Source: Tissierella simiarum | GTDB taxonomy: Bacteria; Bacillota; Clostridia; Tissierellales; Tissierellaceae | NCBI RefSeq assembly: GCF_018917865.1 | Contig: NZ_JAHLPM010000001.1 | Span: 430,700-494,699, forward strand | DNA length: 64,000 nt | Direction of reading: 5' to 3' | Shown here: positions 53,649-62,586 of the stretch, one piece after another | Layout: each line of letters starts with the position of its first letter | Position numbering within the stretch: the first letter of the stretch is position 1 | Program-made: the position numbers and the translations under genes | The notes under the pieces: generated by a model | What the model was told of the DNA's origin: nothing | What the model saw: only the letters and a program-made list of their open reading frames with translations | Databases searched by the model: none

Positions 53649-54890
53649 CTACCTTCTTATTTGTCCATTTCCTATAATTAAATATTTATTACTTACCAAC
53701 TGTTCCAAGCCAATTGGCCCTCTAGCATGTATTTTTTGAGTACTTATACCCATTTCTGCCCCAAATCCAAATTCTCCTCCATCAGTAAATCTGGTAGATG
53801 AATTAACATATACTGCTGCTGCATCAACTTTCCTTAAAAACATTCTTGAGTTGCTTAGATTCTCTGTAATTATAGATTCTGAATGTTTTGATCCATATTT
53901 TCCTATATGGTCTATAGCTTCATTTAAATCTTCAACAACTTTTATAGCTAAGATATAATCTAGATACTCTTCTTGCCAATCACTTTCTACCGCCTCTTTC
54001 ATCGATATTATTGACCTAGTTTTAGAACAACCTCTGATTTCTACTATATCTTTAATTTTATCATAAAGAAGTGGTAAGAAATTCTCTGCAATATTTTTAT
54101 GGACTAAAAGGGTTTCACAAGCGTTACATACCCCAGGTCTTTGGGTTTTAGCATTAATTACTATGTCTAAAGCTTTATTTAAGTCTCCACTTTCATCTAT
54201 AAAAATATGACAATTTCCAACTCCCGTTTCTATAGTTGGTACTGTAGCATTTTTTACAACAAAACTTATTAAATCTTTTCCTCCTCTAGGAATTATCAAG
54301 TCAATATATTCATTAGCTCTTAGCATTTCAAGAACATGGTCTCGATTAGGGTCTTCGATAAATTGAACTACATCTTCTGATATTGGACTGTTAGCTAGTC
54401 CTTCTTTTATAGCTTTTACTAAAGCTTTATTAGAATTTATGGCAGTAGAACTTCCTCTTAACATTATGCAATTTCCACTTTTTAAAGCCAGTGTAAAAGC
54501 ATCTACCGTTACATTTGGTCGCGATTCATAAACTATACCTATTACTCCTAAAGGAACATTCATTTTAGAAATAGTTAATCCATTTTCCAAAGTCCAAACC
54601 TTATCACTTTTCCAAATAGGATCTTGCAATTTTATTACAGTATGAATACTTTCTATTATGGAATCTATTTTTTCATCATCCAGTTTTAATCTATCTATTA
54701 GACTTGGCTTCATATTATTTTCCTTTGCAATAGCTATGTCTGCCTCATTGCTTTCAAGAATATTTTTCCTATTATTTTCTATACTTTCTATTACCTTTTT
54801 TAAAGCTAAGTTTTTATCTTCTGTAGAGGCTATAGATAACTGCTTTTCTGATTTTCTTAATAATTTACCCATATCTGATATACATGACAT
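53649..54890 (-). CDS. proA: Gamma-glutamyl phosphate reductase
   Basis: 413-aa aldehyde-dehydrogenase-fold enzyme reducing glutamyl-5-phosphate to the semialdehyde with NADPH. Landmarks are VPLGVIGIVYESRPNVTVDA, LRGSSTAINSNKAL, IDLIIPRGGKDLISFVV, catalytic cysteine in RPGVCNACETLLVH and FGFGAEMGISTQKIHARGP. GGAGG lies eight bases before the ATG. It is first in the proA-proB operon. Confidence 0.95.
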   Translation of the reverse strand: MSCISDMGKLLRKSEKQLSIASTEDKNLALKKVIESIENNRKNILESNEADIAIAKENNMKPSLIDRLKLDDEKIDSIIESIHTVIKLQDPIWKSDKVWTLENGLTISKMNVPLGVIGIVYESRPNVTVDAFTLALKSGNCIMLRGSSTAINSNKALVKAIKEGLANSPISEDVVQFIEDPNRDHVLEMLRANEYIDLIIPRGGKDLISFVVKNATVPTIETGVGNCHIFIDESGDLNKALDIVINAKTQRPGVCNACETLLVHKNIAENFLPLLYDKIKDIVEIRGCSKTRSIISMKEAVESDWQEEYLDYILAIKVVEDLNEAIDHIGKYGSKHSESIITENLSNSRMFLRKVDAAAVYVNSSTRFTDGGEFGFGAEMGISTQKIHARGPIGLEQLVSNKYLIIGNGQIRR

Positions 54891-55219
54891 AAAGATTCCT
54901 CCAAATCTTATTTCACTTTTTATTTTTTAATAAGCATTATATCACTTTAGAACAAGTTATCCAACATTTTTTATTTCCTATTTAATATATCTTAATTTAT
55001 AATATTGACAAAATGAAAATTTTTAAAAACTCTTCCTATGGCCAATAACCAGTTGGAAGAGTTTTTATAGTATTATTTATTTCAATTTAACCATATTTCT
55101 TTATGGTAATAATTGCATATTAAATTACATTTCTAAATTTCTCATAAAAAATTTTCATAGTCATTTTCTCATCTTTCTATTTTGCTAAAAATCTAATACT
55201 AGGATGAAGAAAAGAAAAT
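54891..55219. other. Gap between proA and the Gfo/Idh gene
   Basis: Holds the proA leader and the terminator at 55024-55067. I see no further gene, riboswitch or repeat. Confidence 0.5.
55024..55067 (-). terminator. Terminator downstream of the Gfo/Idh gene
   Basis: TAAAAACTCTTCC and GGAAGAGTTTTTA arms. On the minus strand the inner part is CTGGTTATTGGCC, the same core as two other hairpins nearby. Confidence 0.75.
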
Positions 55220-56338
55220 TCAACTTTTTATTTTTTCTTTAACAGATAAATAAGCTAATTCTACTAATTTTTGTGATTTTATCCCTTCTTCAAAGGTAGG
55301 TGTTTCCTTGTTGAGGACTTTATTGTTTGATACATTTATTATCATATTTAATATACTGGCTATATGCATATCAACCATAGGTCCCATAGACATCTTTGGA
55401 TTTGGATATATGCTGTTTAAATAATTTACATAATTATCAGTTTTAATTATTTCTAATGTATCTTTTGAATCCTTTAAGTTATATAGACTGTAAATAGGTT
55501 CATATGGACTTTTATCAGATATTTTAATATATCCATTAGTACCGTATATCTCCATTTCAAAAGTGTCATAAGGGTTATGAGATACTTTTGATACTTCTAT
55601 AGTTCCTGCAGCACCATTTTTCAAGTATAAGATTATTAGCCCCCAATCGTCAACATCTACTTTTTCCATTCCTTCTCCGTTTTCTGCTGGTCTTTCCTTA
55701 ATAATAGTATTGGCTTCAGCTCTAAGCTTGTCTATGTTTTCATAACCTAATAAGAATACTAATATATCTAGTAGATGTATACCTAAATCCGATATAGCTC
55801 CTCCTCCGGACATTTCCTTCTTTAATCGCCAAGTAATAGCTCTATTGGGATCTAAATAACTGCTGTGAAATAATTGGCTTCTAAAATTGATTATTTCTCC
55901 TATACAGTTGTTTTCTATCATTGCTTTAGCTTTACTTATAGCAGGCATAAACCTATATACCAAAGCTAATTGCGTAATAATTTCCTTTTCCTTAACTAAA
56001 TTCAAAATTTGCAAACTTTCTTTTAAGTTTACTGCCATAGGCTTTTCACAGTATATATTTGAGTTCTTTCTAATGAAAAAACTAGATTGCTCTAAATGTA
56101 AAAAATTAGGTGTGCAGATATCGACTATATCTAGGTTCTCATTTTTTAAGTCATATATAGAAGATACAAGTGTATTAAAACCTGTATTTTCTAGATTTTG
56201 AGTTTTAGTACTTATAAGAGATGATAAATTATAGGCATCTCCGTATTGTGGAAATATTATCGGTATAGTTTTATATGCAATATTATGTATTTTTCCTATG
56301 TATCCATATCCTATTAAACCAATATCAAGTTTTTTCAC
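55220..56338 (-). CDS. Gfo/Idh/MocA family NAD(P)-dependent oxidoreductase
   Basis: 372 aa. The N-terminal Rossmann domain has LDIGLIGYGYIGKIHNIAY and EKPMAVNLKESLQIL, the conserved lysine motif (EKP). The C-terminal domain contains GGGAISDLGIHLLDILVFLL, with the substrate-site D-x-x-x-H. It oxidises or isomerises a sugar or inositol derivative. It lies downstream of nagA but is separated by a hairpin terminator, so it may be transcribed separately. A role in processing the sugar taken up by the PTS is inference. Confidence 0.88.
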   Translation of the reverse strand: MKKLDIGLIGYGYIGKIHNIAYKTIPIIFPQYGDAYNLSSLISTKTQNLENTGFNTLVSSIYDLKNENLDIVDICTPNFLHLEQSSFFIRKNSNIYCEKPMAVNLKESLQILNLVKEKEIITQLALVYRFMPAISKAKAMIENNCIGEIINFRSQLFHSSYLDPNRAITWRLKKEMSGGGAISDLGIHLLDILVFLLGYENIDKLRAEANTIIKERPAENGEGMEKVDVDDWGLIILYLKNGAAGTIEVSKVSHNPYDTFEMEIYGTNGYIKISDKSPYEPIYSLYNLKDSKDTLEIIKTDNYVNYLNSIYPNPKMSMGPMVDMHIASILNMIINVSNNKVLNKETPTFEEGIKSQKLVELAYLSVKEKIKS

Positions 56339-56376
56339 GAGTATTTTCTCCTCCTTTATTAAAATAAAAAGTGATA

Positions 56377-56430
56377 ATAGGCTATGATATCCTATTTCTT
56401 TTATAGAAACTAAGATATCATCAGCCTATA
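56377..56430 (-). terminator. Terminator of the amino-sugar operon
   Basis: ATAGGCTATGATATC pairs imperfectly with GATATCATCAGCCTAT just after the nagA stop. On the minus strand it is followed by TTATCACTTTTTATTTT. Confidence 0.65.
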
Positions 56431-56431
56431 T

Positions 56432-57628
56432 TTATATATCCTCGTTCAGAAAAACTTCTTCTTTTGTCGAAGCAAAGCAAAGTTTTCCTTCAACAAAAGT
56501 CATGAGAACATTAAAATCCTTATCTAAAATAACTATATCCGCATCTTTTCCTTCTTCAATAGATCCTTTTTTATCTTCTATTCTTGCTAACTTAGCTGGA
56601 ATATATGAAGACATTTTGACTACTTCTTCTATTGGTAGTCCTAAGTTTGTAACCATGTTTTTAAACCCAAATAAAAGATTCTTTGTACTTCCTGCAATAG
56701 TTCCATCTGATAACCTGCTCCATCCTTCATCATCAATAATTATAACTCTTTCTGAAAACTCATATTTACCAGGCTTTAGCCCAGACCCTATAATAGCATC
56801 TGATATCATACAAATTTTATCTGTAGATTTCATTTTAATAATTATTTTTATCATATCTGGATGAACATGGAATAAGTCACATATTAGTTCACAATACACT
56901 CTATCATCTAGTAAATAACCTCCTAAAGCACCAGGTTCTCTATGATGAATGGAACTTTGTGCATTACAAGTATGATTTGATAAAGATATTCCTTGATCTA
57001 TTGCTTCTTTTGTCTCCTCTATTGTAGCATTTGTATGTCCTCCAGAAACTAATATATTCTTTTCAACCAACAACTTAATAAGATTATGACTATGTTTTAG
57101 TTCAGGTGCAATAGTTACATGACTTATGTTATTCTTACTCTTTTCTATAAAAGACTCCATTAATTCAATAGAAGGTTCTTTTAAATTTTCTACTATGAAA
57201 GCTCCTTTCTTTTTTGGATTTAAGAATGGTCCTTCCATGTGGATTCCTAAAATCCTTGCTCCTTCATAGTCATCTTCAATAACAGCTCCTATTGTTTCTA
57301 GAATCTTTCCTATTTCATCTGTTTCTTCTCCTCCTAATGTTGGCTGATATGATGTAACTCCTACAGAAGGAAGATATTTACATAGACCTTCTATATGATT
57401 TTTATTAGCTACACTGGTACTCCATCCTCCTGAACCATGAATATGAATATCTATAAGACCAGGAATTATCATAGAATCCTTAAGCTCTATGACAGGTAGT
57501 TCTCTATATTTATTTATATCGTCTTCTTGGATTATTTTCTCTATTGTTTTTTCATTGACTATAATACCGCCACTCATAATTGAATCTGGTGTAAATATCT
57601 TATTTCCCCTAATAATATATTTACTCAA
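56432..57628 (-). CDS. nagA: N-acetylglucosamine-6-phosphate deacetylase (NagA/AgaA type)
   Basis: 398-aa amidohydrolase removing acetate from an N-acetyl-hexosamine-6-phosphate. The metal site begins IDIHIHGSGG (H62/H64), with ILGIHMEGPFLNPKKKGAF, SGGHTNAT, LSNHTCNAQSS and the catalytic aspartate in MISDAIIGSGLKPGKYEF. It acts on the phosphorylated sugar delivered by the PTS encoded just upstream. The GlcNAc versus GalNAc preference cannot be told. No NagB-type deaminase is present; the SIS-domain protein at 57664 is the nearest candidate for the next step. Confidence 0.92.
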   Translation of the reverse strand: MSKYIIRGNKIFTPDSIMSGGIIVNEKTIEKIIQEDDINKYRELPVIELKDSMIIPGLIDIHIHGSGGWSTSVANKNHIEGLCKYLPSVGVTSYQPTLGGEETDEIGKILETIGAVIEDDYEGARILGIHMEGPFLNPKKKGAFIVENLKEPSIELMESFIEKSKNNISHVTIAPELKHSHNLIKLLVEKNILVSGGHTNATIEETKEAIDQGISLSNHTCNAQSSIHHREPGALGGYLLDDRVYCELICDLFHVHPDMIKIIIKMKSTDKICMISDAIIGSGLKPGKYEFSERVIIIDDEGWSRLSDGTIAGSTKNLLFGFKNMVTNLGLPIEEVVKMSSYIPAKLARIEDKKGSIEEGKDADIVILDKDFNVLMTFVEGKLCFASTKEEVFLNEDI

Positions 57629-57663
57629 AATAAATACCTCCCTAATACTAGGTACAGCATATA

Positions 57664-58371
57664 TTATCTTCTATACAATCTATCTGCGTATTCTTCTACC
57701 AATCTCTTATTATAATCTGGACCACCATCCACATTTTCACTCATGTATACAGGCGGTGTATACCCTTTACTTAACATTATTTCGACAGCTTCTAATACAG
57801 AAGCATTTAGTAATATAGCTGCTGTAATTGAAGAAGTTCCACATATCCTATTAGGCATACCAGATAAACTAACTGCCGCATCCCCTTCTACACCTCTATT
57901 ATCAAGTACTACGTCAGCAAAATCGTATAGTTTTTTTCCAGAAGAATGTCTTGACGTCATAGTCCTTGATATATCCAAAGAAGTAACTGCTATTATCTTG
58001 TTTCCTTTCTGCTTTACTATATCAGCAATCTCAACTATTAATGGGTTTCTGCCAGAATTTGATATTAGAACAAAACAGTCATTGTCCCTTATGTCCGCCT
58101 GTTCCATAAATTTTGTTCCCACACCTTCAACTACTTCATACCTGCCTCTTGAAGGCTCTTCTAAAACTTTAGCTGGAATCAGTCCGCCAGCTCTACCTGC
58201 TATTTCTATAGCACCAGCATAAGAGTGTCCGCTACCGAATGCTTGAATTATGCCACCAGCCATTATTGAATCTGCTATAATTTCTCCTGCTTTCTTTATA
58301 CTATTTTCTTGTGTTTCCTTAACATCTCTAATCATTTCTTCAATAACATTAAAATATAACTCGTAACCCAT
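57664..58371 (-). CDS. SIS-domain sugar-phosphate binding protein
   Basis: 235 aa, a single SIS domain: IIQAFGSGHSYAGAIEIAGR near residues 40-60, CFVLISNSGRNPLIVEIADI near 115-135, and a conserved GTSSITAAILLNASVLEAV. It resembles the uncharacterised UPF0309 group rather than GlmS or GmhA. Such proteins bind or isomerise phosphosugars. Placed between the PTS and nagA, it may be the isomerase/deaminase or the sensor of the imported amino-sugar phosphate. Confidence 0.8.
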   Translation of the reverse strand: MGYELYFNVIEEMIRDVKETQENSIKKAGEIIADSIMAGGIIQAFGSGHSYAGAIEIAGRAGGLIPAKVLEEPSRGRYEVVEGVGTKFMEQADIRDNDCFVLISNSGRNPLIVEIADIVKQKGNKIIAVTSLDISRTMTSRHSSGKKLYDFADVVLDNRGVEGDAAVSLSGMPNRICGTSSITAAILLNASVLEAVEIMLSKGYTPPVYMSENVDGGPDYNKRLVEEYADRLYRR

Positions 58372-58399
58372 AAAACCTTCTCCTTTCTAAAGTATATCA

Positions 58400-58888
58400 C
58401 TAATCTAATGCTTTTTTTAAATAATCCATAAAATCAGTTTCAGGGTCGTCTGGAATCATTTTAGCTGTTAATTCCACTCCCATTTCTTTTAACTTTAGAA
58501 AATATTCGATGTCCTCTTTGGTTACTTTTATATTGGTTTTTATTTGAATTGCTCCCTCTCTATGAGCCATATTTCCTACATTTATAGTTTTTAAATCTAC
58601 TCCTAAGTTAATTAGTTCATAGGCATCCTTAGGATTTTTCAAAATTAGAAATACTCTTTGTGTCTCATACTTTCCTGCCTTAATATTGGCTGCGGCTGTT
58701 TCCTTTGAGATAATAGATGTTCTTATACCTGGTGGAGCAACTAATCTTAGAACACTTTTTTGCATATCATCACTAGCAACTTTATCATTTGCAACCATTA
58801 TCCTATCTATTTTTAATGAATTACACCAAAAAGCTGCTACTTGCCCATGAATAAGTCTATCATCTATTCTCACGTGTACTATGCCCAA
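58400..58888 (-). CDS. PTS mannose/fructose/sorbose-family EIIB
   Basis: 162 aa. AAAGGAGG lies seven bases before the TTG at 58888, preferred to the TTG at 58906. It carries the phospho-acceptor histidine H14 in RIDDRLIHGQVAAFWC. Cytoplasmic; it takes phosphate from EIIA (60648) and passes it to the sugar during transport through IIC/IID. It follows a hairpin that separates it from IID. Confidence 0.93.
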   Translation of the reverse strand: MGIVHVRIDDRLIHGQVAAFWCNSLKIDRIMVANDKVASDDMQKSVLRLVAPPGIRTSIISKETAAANIKAGKYETQRVFLILKNPKDAYELINLGVDLKTINVGNMAHREGAIQIKTNIKVTKEDIEYFLKLKEMGVELTAKMIPDDPETDFMDYLKKALD

Positions 58889-58918
58889 GATTAAACCTCC
58901 TTTCAAACACTTTTTATT

Positions 58919-58948
58919 AAAGGGAGTATTAAAAATAATACTCCCTTT
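58919..58948 (-). other. Intra-operon hairpin between EIID and EIIB
   Basis: AAAGGGAGTATTA and TAATACTCCCTTT, 13-bp perfect arms with an AAAA loop. On the transcribed (minus) strand only TTAATAAAAA follows, so it is a poor terminator. Possibly a processing or stabilising element. Confidence 0.55.
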
Positions 58949-58959
58949 GATTTTTTATT

Positions 58960-59778
58960 CTAACCTAATATTCCAAATGCTCCTAAAATAATGGATAGAG
59001 CCAAAAGAATCCATATTGCTTTTGTGGAATTCATCTTCTTCCGTCCTAATAACCAATATACAAAAGCTACTAAGGCTACAGGAATTAGAGCTGGCATTAT
59101 TTGATCCAATATTCCTTGTACTTCCATAGTTACTTCTCTCGATTGAAACACTGCTGGTACTGTAGGTCGCACTACAGTAGGAATCAATGCTCCTACAACA
59201 GTTAATCCAAGTATACTTGCTGCCTCCGTCATACTTTTTAATTTTCCTTCCATTGCAGCAACAAGTTTTAAGCCTTGTGCATATCCTAACTTAGTAAATT
59301 CCCATCTAATAAACCATCTAGCTATGTTCCAAGCCAACCATATCCAAATTCCAAGAGAATTTCCGTTTAACGCCATATAGGCTGCAATAGATCCAAATAC
59401 AGTACCTGCAATAACTCCAAATATAGTATCTCCTATTCCTGCAAATGGTCCCATAAGCCCAGTTTTAATAGCTGTAACAGTTTCCACTGCTTCTAGTCCT
59501 TGACTTTCTTCTATAGCAACATTGGCACCTAAAATCAAATGAGCCATATCTGGTTCAGTGTTAAAAAATTGAAGATGTTGTTTTACTGCCTTTTTCAAAT
59601 CTTCTTCCTTGGTATAAAGTTTTCTTAGTACAGGCATCATAGAGAAGCAATAGCATAATCCTTGCATCCTCTCATAGTTCCATCCAATTTGTCCTCCTAG
59701 TAGCCATCTACGATATACCTTTTTTAAATCCCTTTTAGTTATCTTTCCAGTATCCATATTCTTATTACTCATCTTCAT
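58960..59778 (-). CDS. PTS mannose-family EIID membrane component
   Basis: 272 aa. The longer frame to 59799 is rejected: AGGAGG is five bases before ATG 59778, and this start overlaps the IIC stop, giving translational coupling. Landmarks: ITKRDLKKVYRRWLLGGQIG, GLCYCFSMMPVLRKLY, LMGPFAGIGDTIFGVIAGTV. C-terminal membrane helices complete the translocation channel with IIC. Confidence 0.93.
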   Translation of the reverse strand: MKMSNKNMDTGKITKRDLKKVYRRWLLGGQIGWNYERMQGLCYCFSMMPVLRKLYTKEEDLKKAVKQHLQFFNTEPDMAHLILGANVAIEESQGLEAVETVTAIKTGLMGPFAGIGDTIFGVIAGTVFGSIAAYMALNGNSLGIWIWLAWNIARWFIRWEFTKLGYAQGLKLVAAMEGKLKSMTEAASILGLTVVGALIPTVVRPTVPAVFQSREVTMEVQGILDQIMPALIPVALVAFVYWLLGRKKMNSTKAIWILLALSIILGAFGILG

Positions 59779-60544
59779 TAACACCTCCTGCAAAAGCATT
59801 TTGTGCTTCTCTTTGGCTTCTTTGATATACTAATAGCCCTAGTGCCAAACCTATTATTGCAACTCCAACCATTGGTATTTTCAAATAGGCAGCCAAAACA
59901 AAACCTATTAATAAGTAGGCAGAATATTTCTTTACTGGTAGGTATCTTAATAATATAGCGATTCCTAGTGCAGGAAGAACTCTACCGGCAACAGATAATC
60001 CACTCATTAACCAAGCTGGAAATACTTTTACAAGGCTATCAACTATTTCATGACCAAATAACAAAGCTATAAACACTGGTATTGCACGGGATAAACCCCA
60101 TGGTATAATTCCTAAAATATTCATTGTTTCAACCTTCTTAAAATTGCCTTCATCTGCATATTTATCAGCTCTATGTTGGAAAAATGTATTGGTGAATCTT
60201 GCTAAAACATCAAGTTGTACTAACAATAATCCTATTGGTACAGCAAGACCTATGGCAAATTCTATTCCTTTACCTGAAATAACTCCAAAAGCCGTTCCAA
60301 TTATAGAACCAGTCATAAAATCAGGGATCGATGCACCACCATAAGTACTTACTCCCAGAATCATTAGCTGTAAAGTAGCACCTACAGCTAAACCTAGTGT
60401 AACATCACCCATTACAAGTCCTGTAAAAAATCCTGCTTGTATAGGTTTACTTAAACCTATATCCGTTTCTAATGCATCATAGATAGCAACAAAAGCATAA
60501 ATAGTAAGTAATAAGGTTTGAATAAAAGTGATTTGCATATACAT
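59765..60544 (-). CDS. PTS mannose-family EIIC membrane component
   Basis: 259 aa from ATG 60544, five bases after AAGGAGG. Polytopic sugar-conducting subunit with QAGFFTGLVMGDVTLGLAVG and LMILGVSTYGGASIPDFMTG, family hallmarks. About seven membrane segments. With IIA, IIB and IID it makes a full mannose-family PTS; nagA in the same operon suggests an N-acetyl-hexosamine substrate. Confidence 0.93.
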   Translation of the reverse strand: MYMQITFIQTLLLTIYAFVAIYDALETDIGLSKPIQAGFFTGLVMGDVTLGLAVGATLQLMILGVSTYGGASIPDFMTGSIIGTAFGVISGKGIEFAIGLAVPIGLLLVQLDVLARFTNTFFQHRADKYADEGNFKKVETMNILGIIPWGLSRAIPVFIALLFGHEIVDSLVKVFPAWLMSGLSVAGRVLPALGIAILLRYLPVKKYSAYLLIGFVLAAYLKIPMVGVAIIGLALGLLVYQRSQREAQNAFAGGVNEDE

Positions 60545-60647
60545 TACACCCTCCTTCAATTAAAGAATCTTTTTCACTATCCTCCTTTCTAAATTTTATT
60601 ACTGGATAGTGCTGAAATTTGTATGTGAATTTTATTGATTTCAGTAA

Positions 60648-61073
60648 TCATTCATCTTCATCATCAATTCTTTTATTTTTTACTATGGTATTTACATCAA
60701 CTATGCCCATATTCCCTATATCTAACAAAGTATTGATAGATTCTTCTAAAGAATTATTTCTACTTCCTAAAGCTTCTAATAATATTGGTAAATTAAATCC
60801 TGCTATTATTTGAACCTTCGCAAAATATGGTAAAATTCTTGATATGCATATATTGCAAGGGGTTCCACCATATAAATCTGTCAATATTAAAAGTCCATCT
60901 TTTGTATATAACTCATTGGCAACTTTAAATACCTTATCTCCATAATCTTCCGTACCTTCCCCAGGCTGGATACCAATTGCCATAACATTTTCAACTTCTC
61001 CCATAATCATCTCAGTCGTATTTAAGTATCCCTTTGCTATATCTCCATGCGATACTATTAGTATATTGTACAT
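60648..61073 (-). CDS. PTS mannose-family EIIA
   Basis: 141-aa soluble phosphocarrier. Phospho-histidine H9 is in ILIVSHGDIAKGYLNTTEM, and GLLILTDLYGGTPCNICISR is the second signature. It takes phosphate from HPr and hands it to EIIB (58400). It ends about 100 bp before IIC and starts 27 bp after the ceramidase-like gene. Confidence 0.92.
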   Translation of the reverse strand: MYNILIVSHGDIAKGYLNTTEMIMGEVENVMAIGIQPGEGTEDYGDKVFKVANELYTKDGLLILTDLYGGTPCNICISRILPYFAKVQIIAGFNLPILLEALGSRNNSLEESINTLLDIGNMGIVDVNTIVKNKRIDDEDE

Positions 61074-61099
61074 ATGATCCCTCCTATTCTTCTTTATTT

Positions 61100-62389
61100 T
61101 TAAAGTTTACCTATAAGATCCAGTACATTTTCCACTATAAAATCCCCAGTTGTCTTATGAAAAGGCGAAGACCAAGCTTCATAGTCACCCTTATCATAAG
61201 ACTCTGGTGTATAGACATATCCTAACATTCCATTGGTGTACCCAACTATTAGAGTATTTTTATATTTAGATTTTTTCTTTATTATTTGACCATATTCATT
61301 AAATAGTTCTATGGGAAGTCCAACCAATATGATCTTTCCTATTTTAAGAACTTGAATTGGTAGATTAAAATCTAAAGTATCCAATGTATTTATTAAATCT
61401 AAGTTTATTACTGCTCCTTGGTATTTAGTTATGGCTATTCTTATTTCTTGCTGGGTAGATTTGGAGTTGTTTAACACCTTTTCTTTTTCTTTTTTAGCTT
61501 TATTATACTGAGATATTGCTTCTTCACAGGTAGGTAATGCTTTTTTAGGAAATGAAAAATATTCTTTGACTGATTCAACAGAAAAGTCCTTTTCTTCTTC
61601 TAAATTCAATATTCCTTCTAATACTTTTTCAAATAAGATTCTCCCCATTCTTTCTACTTCCATGAAATCTTGGGATTTTCTTGTGAATCTTGTACTTTGA
61701 TTGCCACAAGCTCCATTTATAAACATAGCTTGTGTTTTATTATTATAGTGTTCCTCTATTAGTCTTTGTAAAACTCCTGGATAATCTGCAGATATGTATA
61801 GATTGTCGGCTCCTAAAATTGTTGGATGACAAGCATAATTTACTACTATTGCCAAGGGAATAAGATTCTCTTTTTCTATATAAATAATATCCATTGAATC
61901 ATCCAACGGCAGCTCTTTATCTATTCTATTAGATGCAACCTCTGATGATTTCGACTTTCCAAACTTTATTTTTACTGATTCTAAGTTTTTTGTGGAATTT
62001 ACAGCATTCTCTATGACTCTATTTATTACTTCTTCTTTTACTTTTTTATTTAAATTATCTTGAGATTTTTGCTTTCCTACATCCCATAGGATTATATCTG
62101 GTCCTGAATGAGTATGAGTTGCACATATAAATATATTTTTTTCAGGAATATTAATGCTATTTCTTATACCTGATACAACTTTCTCTACTATATCTTTATC
62201 TACTCCTAATAAATCATTGGTAATAAAAATAGCAGTTTTGTCTCCATTTGAAATTGTAAGAGCTTTGGTATGTAGATTGTCATGAGTTCCCAAACTTCTC
62301 TCTTTTCTATCTGCATAGCCAGCCATATAAACTCCTTTTGAAATATCAAAGGCTGTAGAAGATACTTGAGCTAATAGCTTATTATTCAT
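61100..62389 (-). CDS. Cytoplasmic neutral-ceramidase-like hydrolase
   Basis: 429 aa from ATG 62389, preceded by GGGGG; the frame to 62434 has no ribosome site. It matches the N-terminal catalytic domain of neutral/alkaline ceramidases: zinc motif THTHSGPD (91-98), third histidine in ACHPT (186-190), and NGACGNQ (225-231) at the nucleophile-loop position, although that loop reads GACGNQ rather than a serine-first motif. No signal peptide and no C-terminal immunoglobulin-like domain. First gene of a PTS/nagA operon, so an amidase or esterase acting on an imported amino-sugar derivative is more plausible than a ceramidase. Confidence 0.78.
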   Translation of the reverse strand: MNNKLLAQVSSTAFDISKGVYMAGYADRKERSLGTHDNLHTKALTISNGDKTAIFITNDLLGVDKDIVEKVVSGIRNSINIPEKNIFICATHTHSGPDIILWDVGKQKSQDNLNKKVKEEVINRVIENAVNSTKNLESVKIKFGKSKSSEVASNRIDKELPLDDSMDIIYIEKENLIPLAIVVNYACHPTILGADNLYISADYPGVLQRLIEEHYNNKTQAMFINGACGNQSTRFTRKSQDFMEVERMGRILFEKVLEGILNLEEEKDFSVESVKEYFSFPKKALPTCEEAISQYNKAKKEKEKVLNNSKSTQQEIRIAITKYQGAVINLDLINTLDTLDFNLPIQVLKIGKIILVGLPIELFNEYGQIIKKKSKYKNTLIVGYTNGMLGYVYTPESYDKGDYEAWSSPFHKTTGDFIVENVLDLIGKL

Positions 62390-62480
62390 CTTAAATTCCC
62401 CCAATTCTGTTCGGAAATATTTACCCTGTCCCATATTAAACTTAGAATTTATATATTGCTTTATAATCTTATATATACAA

Positions 62481-62506
62481 AGTTACTCAATCATATATGA
62501 GTAACT
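62481..62506 (-). promoter_or_regulatory. Candidate operator of the amino-sugar operon
   Basis: Perfect 9-bp inverted repeat AGTTACTCA / TGAGTAACT with an 8-nt loop, about 100 bp upstream of the ceramidase-like gene, where its promoter should lie. There is no T run, and the preceding gene already has its own terminator. No regulator gene is adjacent. Confidence 0.45.
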
Positions 62507-62536
62507 TAAATAAATTCGATAATTAATATTATAATA

Positions 62537-62586
62537 AAAAAGGATATTTTAAAATGATTCCTTAGTCATTTTAAAATATCCTTTTT
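62537..62586 (-). terminator. Terminator of the nucleotidyltransferase gene
   Basis: A 21-bp perfect stem whose outer ends are AAAAAGGATATTTT and AAAATATCCTTTTT, loop TTCCTTAG. The right arm holds the stop codon of the 62566 gene. Confidence 0.85.
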
